A DNA stretch of 11,966 nucleotides from Victivallis vadensis. Its GTDB lineage: Bacteria; Verrucomicrobiota; Lentisphaeria; Victivallales; GWF2-50-93. The DNA lies in NCBI GenBank assembly GCA_020718525.1, contig DYRX01000107.1:1-11966 (forward strand). The letters are read 5' to 3'. The position numbers and the translations under genes were made by a program. Positions within the stretch are counted from its first letter, which is position 1, and each line of letters opens with the position of its first letter. Under the pieces are notes generated by a model. It was given only the letters and a program-made list of their open reading frames with translations, was not told the DNA's origin and did no database searches. Shown piece by piece: positions 7,167 through 11,966 of this stretch.

Positions 7167-7756
7167 ATGCCTGAAAAAGACGCTTTAATAGCAAAGCATG
7201 GGGGCTACAGGAAGCTGAAAAGCTTTCGGGTGGTGCCAAATTAGTCTAAGACGCAACGGTCCGCTTCTGCGACCTATACATCGAAAAACGCAGTCCCACG
7301 CATGACCAAATGGCGCAGGCCGCCCGTTCCGGTGTCCGGAATATTGCCGAGGTCGGTCAGGCCTCTGGCACTTCCAAAAAAAACCGAGCTGACGCTTACA
7401 AATGTCGCAAGGGCAAGCATTGAAGAACTGCGCCTCGACTACGAAGATTTTCTGCGCCAGCGCAGTCTGCCCCTCTGGAAACGCGAAGCCCCGTGCAGAT
7501 AAGCACTCATAGACCGTAGATGTTCCACCGCGGATGACGTAGCGCAATGGTGCCGCGAAATCCACGACCGTGAAAGAGGTGGACAGAGTGGACTGTATGG
7601 ACTTGGTGGACAGCCTGCCCCGTCCACCCCATCCACTGTGTCCGCTCCGTCCACGAAGTCCACTTTCCCCACTCCGGCACCTCCCCTCCTACCCGGAAAT
7701 CGCCGCAGTTCGTCTTTGTCACCCTCAACTTCGTCCACAAAGTCCACTTCGTGACA
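7167..7756 (+). pseudogene. Decayed 'four helix bundle suffix domain' protein gene
   Basis: From ATG 7167 the reading MPEKDALIAKHGGYRKLKSF is the typical N-terminus of four-helix-bundle proteins with the suffix domain (S23 ribosomal-intervening-sequence family relatives, function unknown). The frame then breaks. Continuing in the next frame at 7235, V-A-K-L-V is followed by TAA (7247-7249) where the family has Tyr, then D-A-T-V-R-F-C-D-L-Y-I and RSPTHDQMAQAARSG...NIAE. A run of eight A (7376-7383) shifts the frame again into TELTLTNVARASIEELRLDY and EDFLRQRSLPLW. After CCGTGCAGA it shifts once more to DRRCSTADDVAQWCREIHDR, then the 9-bp array, then PEIAA and a final shift. The suffix domain is then cut by repeat copy D at 7757. 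At least four lesions mean no product. Confidence 0.82.
7579..7666. repeat. 9-bp units GTGGACNNN x4 facing GTCCACNNN x5 inside the pseudogene
   Basis: The left arm has gtggac, gtggac, atggac and gtggac at 7579, 7588, 7597 and 7606. The right arm has gtccac, atccac, gtccgc, gtccac and gtccac at 7622, 7631, 7640, 7649 and 7658. Every unit is 9 bp apart, and GTCCAC is the reverse complement of GTGGAC, so the arms can pair into a long imperfect hairpin with a loop of about 10 bases. Two further gtccac units lie at 7733 and 7742, also 9 bp apart. The array falls between the four-helix part and the suffix part of the broken gene, and multiples of 9 bp keep the reading frame. Confidence 0.85.
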
Positions 7757-8047
7757 GATCGGGGTCAGGCTCACGCAAAGGACTAAGGATGCCGGGGCGC
7801 CCACTATTTGTTTCCCCTCGCACTAGAATGAGCCAGTAAAATGATGTCAGATCGGATTCCTGGTCTTGCGTTTGACTTTTCCTTGGTTCGGGTTACTTTA
7901 TAGAAAAACGGAGGATTTTTCCTTATGGGCTGTCCAGAACTCGACATGACTTCCTATTTCCGGCTCGTCAAGCCGGCTAAGACCGCATCTAGGCGACGGC
8001 TCCCTCGCAACCCAAAAGCCGATTGTACCTGGCTTACGCTAGATGTA
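7757..8047 (+). repeat. Interspersed repeat copy D, full length, upstream of the Gfo/Idh-hrpB operon
   Basis: It starts with gatcggggtcag directly after the pseudogene and ends with agatgta, the same 3' boundary as copy A. All shared blocks are present: ctcacgcaaaggactaagga, gccagtaaaatgatg, cagatcggattcctgg, tttgacttttccttgg, GGAGG (7910-7914), ATG 7925 and cgacatgacttcctatttcc. It is about 18 bp shorter than copy A because of small indels. It lies 56 bp upstream of the Gfo/Idh start, so it has probably displaced or become that operon's 5' region. Confidence 0.85.
7872..7902 (+). promoter_or_regulatory. Weak promoter-like motif conserved inside the repeat (copy D)
   Basis: TTGACT (7872-7877) and TTTATA (7897-7902) are 19 bp apart. 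The corresponding pairs in copies A (437 onward) and B (1856 onward) have TTGACT with TTTGTA at a similar distance. The spacing is longer than the optimal 17 bp and the -10 is poor, so activity is uncertain. If functional it would drive the RHS tip after copy A and the Gfo/Idh-hrpB operon after copy D. Confidence 0.28.
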
Positions 8048-8107
8048 TCGTCTTCAAGCTGGACGGCCGGGCTTCTTGAATTTTCCATGGGAGAAATGAA
8101 AACATGA
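7925..8107 (+). CDS. Repeat-encoded 60-codon reading frame overlapping the Gfo/Idh start (possible leader)
   Basis: GGAGG (7910-7914) lies 10 bp before ATG. Residues 1-41 are repeat sequence (MGCPELDMTSYFRLVKPAKT...), matching the N-terminus of the RHS-tip ORF. Residues 42-60 are unique. The stop overlaps the next gene as ATGA (8104-8107), the arrangement of translationally coupled genes. No domain is recognised and the peptide is Arg/Ser-rich without order. It could be a translated leader or a chance frame. The same frame in copy B is stopped after seven codons. Confidence 0.3.
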   Translation: MGCPELDMTSYFRLVKPAKTASRRRLPRNPKADCTWLTLDVSSSSWTAGLLEFSMGEMKT

Positions 8108-9393
8108 CGGGAAAAATTCTAAGCATCGTCGGAGTCGGATGCGGAGGGCGGACATTGACATATTGCGGACTTGCCGCACCTGAGCCGCACCGCTACAAGA
8201 TTGTCGGAGGCGCCGATCCGAACCGTCTCCGCGTCGAGGAATTGCGCAAACTCTCGAGAAACCCCGGGTTCCGTGCGTTTTCCAGCGACAAGGAGCTTTT
8301 TGCCGCCGGGAAAATTGCCGATATCTGCATCATTGGCACACAGGATTCATATCATGTCGAACCCGCCCTCGCCGCAATGAAAGCCGGCTACGACATAGTT
8401 CTTGAAAAGCCGATAGCCCGCAACCCATCGGAAATCCTCCTCCTTCTAGATCGCGCGGAAAAACTGGGCAGAAAAGTCCTCGTGTGCCATGTTCTGCGCT
8501 ATTCCCCATTCTACGAGAAGGTGAAGGAAATTGTGGCCAGCGGAGTACTCGGAGAGATCGTCACCCTCGACGCAAGAGAGGGCGTTGGCGCTTGGCATCA
8601 GGCGCACAGCTATGTCCGCGGACACTGGGCTGTCAAATCCAAGGCCACGCCCATGATCGTGGCGAAAAGCTGTCATGACATGGACATAATAAGCTGGATG
8701 ATGGGGCATCCCTGCCGTCAAATCTCCAGCTACGGATATCTTTCTCATTTCAAGTCTGAAAATGCGCCACAAGGCGCTCCCTTCCGCTGTACCGACGGAT
8801 GTCCATTTGCTCCATCATGCAGATATAACGCATTGCTGTATCTAGACTTGCACCGAGCCTGGCTTTCCTATGTGATGGATGGAACAGGAACGGTCTCAAA
8901 TGACGAGATCCGCGACTGGCTTTCTGTCAGCCCTTGGGGAAGATGCGTCTATCATTGCGACAACGACGTGGTGGATCACCAGGTCGTCATGATGGACTTC
9001 GACGGCGGTGCAACCGCGACATTCACAATGACCGCATTCGACGAGGGCCGTGAAATTGCGATTTGTGGCACAAAGGCGCGCCTCAAAGGCGGAGAAAGCG
9101 TTAGGAATATGGGCGGACACGATATCGTAGTGGAAGAACATTCCGGAGGGAAGACATGCCATGACATCCTGATCAGAAGCGGAGGCTATGGAGGGCATGG
9201 CGGCGCAGACTCGGGGCTAGTTCAGCACCTTGATCTTGAATTTTCAAAGCCTGCGCAGGAAATGCGATCAGGACTGCATGCGTCAGTTGAAAGCCATATG
9301 ATGGGCTTCGCCGCCGAAGAATCTAGAATTTCAGGAAGGCCTGTCAATCTTGAAGAATATAGGAAGATGCTTTCCGGAAAAAAATGTGAATAG
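8104..9393 (+). CDS. Gfo/Idh/MocA-family NAD(P)-dependent oxidoreductase
   Basis: The family oxidises or reduces sugars, inositols and related substrates with NAD(P) in the cytoplasm; the substrate here cannot be told. The 429 residues have a Rossmann N-domain with GVGCGG (10-15) and acidic Asp38 (GGADPN), then the hallmark EKP (101-103) with its catalytic-site Lys102, and KSCHDMDIISWMMG (188-201) carrying the His191/Asp194 pair. Cys229, Cys233 and Cys239 form the cluster CTDGCPFAPSC seen in a subset of the family, possibly metal-binding. A typical C-terminus with SHMMGFAAEESRISGRPVNL closes it. ATG 8104 has GGGAGA (8089-8094) at 9 bp spacing. It overlaps hrpB downstream. The partnership with a helicase gives no pathway clue. 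Confidence 0.93.
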   Translation: MTGKILSIVGVGCGGRTLTYCGLAAPEPHRYKIVGGADPNRLRVEELRKLSRNPGFRAFSSDKELFAAGKIADICIIGTQDSYHVEPALAAMKAGYDIVLEKPIARNPSEILLLLDRAEKLGRKVLVCHVLRYSPFYEKVKEIVASGVLGEIVTLDAREGVGAWHQAHSYVRGHWAVKSKATPMIVAKSCHDMDIISWMMGHPCRQISSYGYLSHFKSENAPQGAPFRCTDGCPFAPSCRYNALLYLDLHRAWLSYVMDGTGTVSNDEIRDWLSVSPWGRCVYHCDNDVVDHQVVMMDFDGGATATFTMTAFDEGREIAICGTKARLKGGESVRNMGGHDIVVEEHSGGKTCHDILIRSGGYGGHGGADSGLVQHLDLEFSKPAQEMRSGLHASVESHMMGFAAEESRISGRPVNLEEYRKMLSGKKCE

Positions 9394-11899
9394 AAAAGAG
9401 CTTCCCATCTTTGATGTTCTGCCGGAGATCATAAGGGCCACGGACGAGTCGAAATTGGTAATCGTCTGCACGCCAACAGGTTCTGGAAAGACCACTGTTC
9501 TTCCAATTCATCTGCTTGATACTCTCCAATCCCCGAAGCCGAAGATTCTTGTCGTGGAGCCCAGGCGCATCGCGGCAAGATCTGCTGCCTATCGCGTGGC
9601 GGAGCATTACGGAGAGGCGCCTGGCGGAAAAGTCGGATTCATAACAAGGACCGACAGCAGAGTCTCCTCGTCCTCCAGGATCATATTTGTGACTTCAGGA
9701 ATATTTCTGAGGATGCTTCAGGACGACAGCGGGCTGGACGGAGTCGGGCTTGTGATCTTTGACGAAGTCCATGAGCGGGGGCTGGAGTGCGATCTTGGAA
9801 TTTCACTCTGCCTCGACCTTTCCGAGAATCTGAGGGACGATCTCAAGATCATCCTCATGTCGGCAACGCTTGACAGAAGCAGATTCCGCGATTTTCTGCC
9901 CGGCGCAAGAATCGTGGAAGGGGAGGGGAGAAGCTACAGCGTCGAGACAGGATATCTTTCCGGCAAAGACAAGTTCCTCGATCTCCGCATGGCAGATGCG
10001 ATAGGATTGGCGCTTGCAGACGGCGCCTCTGGAATTCTCTGCTTCTTCCCTGGAGCGCCTGAAATCAGAAGAGCCGAAAAGCTCCTCCGCGAAAAATACT
10101 CCGGAAACAGCGCCGTCCTGATTTGCCCGCTCTACGGAGATCTCGGCAAAGAAGCGCATGACCGCGCCATCAAGCCTGTTCCCGCAGGCTTCAAAAAAAT
10201 CGTTCTTGCTAGCTCCATCGCCGAATCGAGCATAACCATTGACGGAGTTGACGCAGTCATTGATTCGGGGCTTTCAAGAAAATCTGTCTTCGAGCCGTCG
10301 ACAGGACTCAGCGGGCTTGAAACTGTCCGCGAAAGCAAGGCTTCCGCCGAGCAGAGGAAGGGGCGCGCAGGAAGAACGCGTCCCGGCAGATGCATCAGGC
10401 TTTGGCAGGAGTCGGACAGCAAGCTAATGCCAGACTTTGATCCGCCGGAAATTTTCGATGCGGACCTGGCTCCTCTGGCTTTGGCATTGGCTCATTGGGG
10501 CGTTGAAAATCCGTCGTACCTGCGCTGGATTGATCCGCCAGATTCTGCGAAATTCGCAGAAGCTAGAAATCTTTTGCTCCAGATAGGCGCGCTTGAGAAA
10601 AATGGCAGGATAAGCGGGGATGGAAAAAAAATGGCAGGACTAGGCGTGCATCCGCGTCTTGCCGCCATGCTTCTCAGATCCGCCGAATCAGGATCCGCAG
10701 ATCTCGCATGCGACATTGCGGCGATTGTCGAGGAGAAAGACATAATCCGGGGCGGGACCGGGCAGTCGAAGAATGCCGACATAAGGCTCAGGACGGCTCT
10801 TCTGGACGGATCCATGAGCCATGATGGCGCTGACCGCGGGACCGCATCCGAACTGAGAAGAATCTCCTCGCTCCTCAAGAAGAAGGTCGCCCTTTCCCAG
10901 GATTCTCCAAAAACAAGAAATTCCGGCGACATGCATGGAGTCATTCTTTCCTTCGCCTATCCGGACAGGATTGCGAGGAGGAGGCAGGGGACGGAAGGCA
11001 TATATCTTCTCGCCAGCGGCAGATCTGCGAAATTCGCAAATCCGGAAGCTCTATGCAAGTCGGAGTTCATTGTAGTTGCCAAGTTGGACAACAGATCCAG
11101 CGATGCGAAGATCCATCTTGCCGTGCCAATATCTAGAGAGGACATAAGTCTTTGGCATGCAGAGAGAATCGAAGTATCGGAGCATATAGTCTGGAATGAA
11201 AAGAAGCGCATGGTCGAATCCCGGCTCAAGCGCCGTCTGGGAGAGATTGTCCTCGAAGAATCTCCATTGGAAATTCCGGATCCTGAAAAGGTTGCGGCTG
11301 TCCTCATTGAAGGCGCAAGAAAAATATGCGGAGGAGCACTCCCTTTCTGTCCGGCTTGCAAAGAGCTCTTCGCCAGAATCAGTTTTCTCAGAAAGCTTGG
11401 GATTTCAGAAGACTGGACGGCCTATGATGAAAAACATATTTCGGAGCAGGCCTGCGATCTTATCTCATCAAATCTTGGTGGCGTAAAGACTTATGAAGAA
11501 TTTGCCAGACCTGGATTTCTTCTTGACAAAGTGAGGAGACTGCTTGGAGTCAGGGCGCTCTCGATGCTTGACAAGCTTGCTCCGCTGAAGATCAGGCTGA
11601 GCAATGGAAAAACAGTGCGCGTCGCCTATGAGGAATCTGGAGTTCCAGTTGTCTCGGCGAAGCTTCAGGAGCTTCTCGGGACTCTGGAGCATCCTCGCAT
11701 AGGCGGCATGCCGCTTGTGGTGAAAATTCTTTCCCCCGCGATGAGACCGGTTCAGACATGCTCCGATCTCCCCGGATTTTGGCGTAGCTCCTACCACCTG
11801 GTGCGCAAAGACATGAGAGGGCGATATCCGAAACATGCCTGGCCCGAAGACCCTCTTGCATGGAAAAGCACCTCTGAATCATCCGCCTCCCGTAGATAG
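9386..11899 (+). CDS. hrpB: ATP-dependent RNA helicase HrpB (DEAH-type)
   Basis: HrpB is a DExH-box NTP-dependent helicase of the DEAH/RHA branch; its cellular RNA target is not well defined. From GTG 9386 the protein has 837 residues, full length for HrpB. Motifs are TPTGSGKTT (Walker A, about 29-37), DEVHERG (126-132, Val in place of the Ala of DEAH), SAT (159-161), SSIAESSITIDGVDAVIDSG (motif V region) and QRKGRAGR (323-330, motif VI). The HA2-like middle and the HrpB C-terminal domain follow, ending in the family's DLPGFW, RKDMRGRYPKHAWPEDPLAW. I chose GTG 9386 because family members begin just before 'LP...VLPEI'. A TTG at 9350 behind AGGAAGG (about 9332-9338) would add 12 residues. Either start overlaps the oxidoreductase stop (8 or 44 bp), implying translational coupling. 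Confidence 0.93.
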   Translation: MNRKELPIFDVLPEIIRATDESKLVIVCTPTGSGKTTVLPIHLLDTLQSPKPKILVVEPRRIAARSAAYRVAEHYGEAPGGKVGFITRTDSRVSSSSRIIFVTSGIFLRMLQDDSGLDGVGLVIFDEVHERGLECDLGISLCLDLSENLRDDLKIILMSATLDRSRFRDFLPGARIVEGEGRSYSVETGYLSGKDKFLDLRMADAIGLALADGASGILCFFPGAPEIRRAEKLLREKYSGNSAVLICPLYGDLGKEAHDRAIKPVPAGFKKIVLASSIAESSITIDGVDAVIDSGLSRKSVFEPSTGLSGLETVRESKASAEQRKGRAGRTRPGRCIRLWQESDSKLMPDFDPPEIFDADLAPLALALAHWGVENPSYLRWIDPPDSAKFAEARNLLLQIGALEKNGRISGDGKKMAGLGVHPRLAAMLLRSAESGSADLACDIAAIVEEKDIIRGGTGQSKNADIRLRTALLDGSMSHDGADRGTASELRRISSLLKKKVALSQDSPKTRNSGDMHGVILSFAYPDRIARRRQGTEGIYLLASGRSAKFANPEALCKSEFIVVAKLDNRSSDAKIHLAVPISREDISLWHAERIEVSEHIVWNEKKRMVESRLKRRLGEIVLEESPLEIPDPEKVAAVLIEGARKICGGALPFCPACKELFARISFLRKLGISEDWTAYDEKHISEQACDLISSNLGGVKTYEEFARPGFLLDKVRRLLGVRALSMLDKLAPLKIRLSNGKTVRVAYEESGVPVVSAKLQELLGTLEHPRIGGMPLVVKILSPAMRPVQTCSDLPGFWRSSYHLVRKDMRGRYPKHAWPEDPLAWKSTSESSASRR

Positions 11900-11925
11900 C
11901 CTGCTTTGCGCATACTAAGGGATCG

Positions 11926-11954
11926 TTGCAAAATAAACTTTACATTTATATAAT
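11926..11954 (+). promoter_or_regulatory. Strong promoter-like element reading out of the window
   Basis: TTGCAA (11926-11931), a 17-bp A+T-rich spacer and a perfect TATAAT (11949-11954) make the best sigma70-type match in the window. It lies 26 bp after the hrpB stop and points right, so it probably serves a gene beyond the edge. No terminator hairpin separates it from hrpB. Confidence 0.6.
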
Positions 11955-11966
11955 GGCATGATATAT

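Noticed and set aside
7302..7502. Separate 66-codon gene beginning MTKWRRPPVPV
   Set aside because: Its second half is one frame of the broken four-helix-bundle gene, and its first part is out of frame with the family.

Overview
The window looks like chromosomal DNA from a PVC-group bacterium, most likely Lentisphaerota or Kiritimatiellota. This is an inference. It rests on the mix of an RHS-tip cassette, a decayed gene of the 'four helix bundle suffix' family, a Gfo/Idh/MocA dehydrogenase, a paired TPR protein and Ser/Thr kinase, and weak ribosome binding sites. No rRNA, tRNA or CRISPR was seen.

Left accessory region (1-2482): the 3' end of an unidentified gene (3-161) is followed by a minus-strand C-terminal remnant of an ORF6N-type protein (166-310). 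That remnant is cut off by a roughly 300-bp interspersed repeat, copy A (311-619). The repeat carries a start codon and opens, in frame, into the conserved end of an RHS protein plus a variable tip (ORF 491-1246). A small membrane-anchored protein follows (1269-1685), in the usual position of an immunity gene, and then a second repeat copy, B (1730-1963). An RHS tip/partner cassette is therefore bracketed by two direct repeats. More derivatives of the repeat follow at 1964-2036 and 2179-2228. The cassette is visibly richer in A+T than its surroundings.

Housekeeping region (2483-6904): mnmE (tRNA U34 modification GTPase) lies on the minus strand. Divergent from it, behind a good promoter, is a two-gene operon of a TPR-repeat protein and a soluble Hanks-type Ser/Thr protein kinase.

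Second accessory patch (6905-8103): a four-helix-bundle pseudogene with several lesions contains an array of 9-bp units in both orientations. It is cut at its 3' end by repeat copy D (7757-8047), at the same repeat end that cut the ORF6N gene. Copy D lies directly upstream of the last operon, and its small reading frame overlaps the next start codon as ATGA.

Right region (8104-11966): a Gfo/Idh/MocA oxidoreductase overlaps hrpB, a DEAH-type ATP-dependent helicase. A near-consensus promoter at the right edge reads out of the window.

The most interesting point is the repeat family. It has a fixed 5' end (tgatcggggtcag), a fixed 3' end (agatgta), an internal ribosome binding site and start codon, and it sits at every broken gene and cassette edge in the window.
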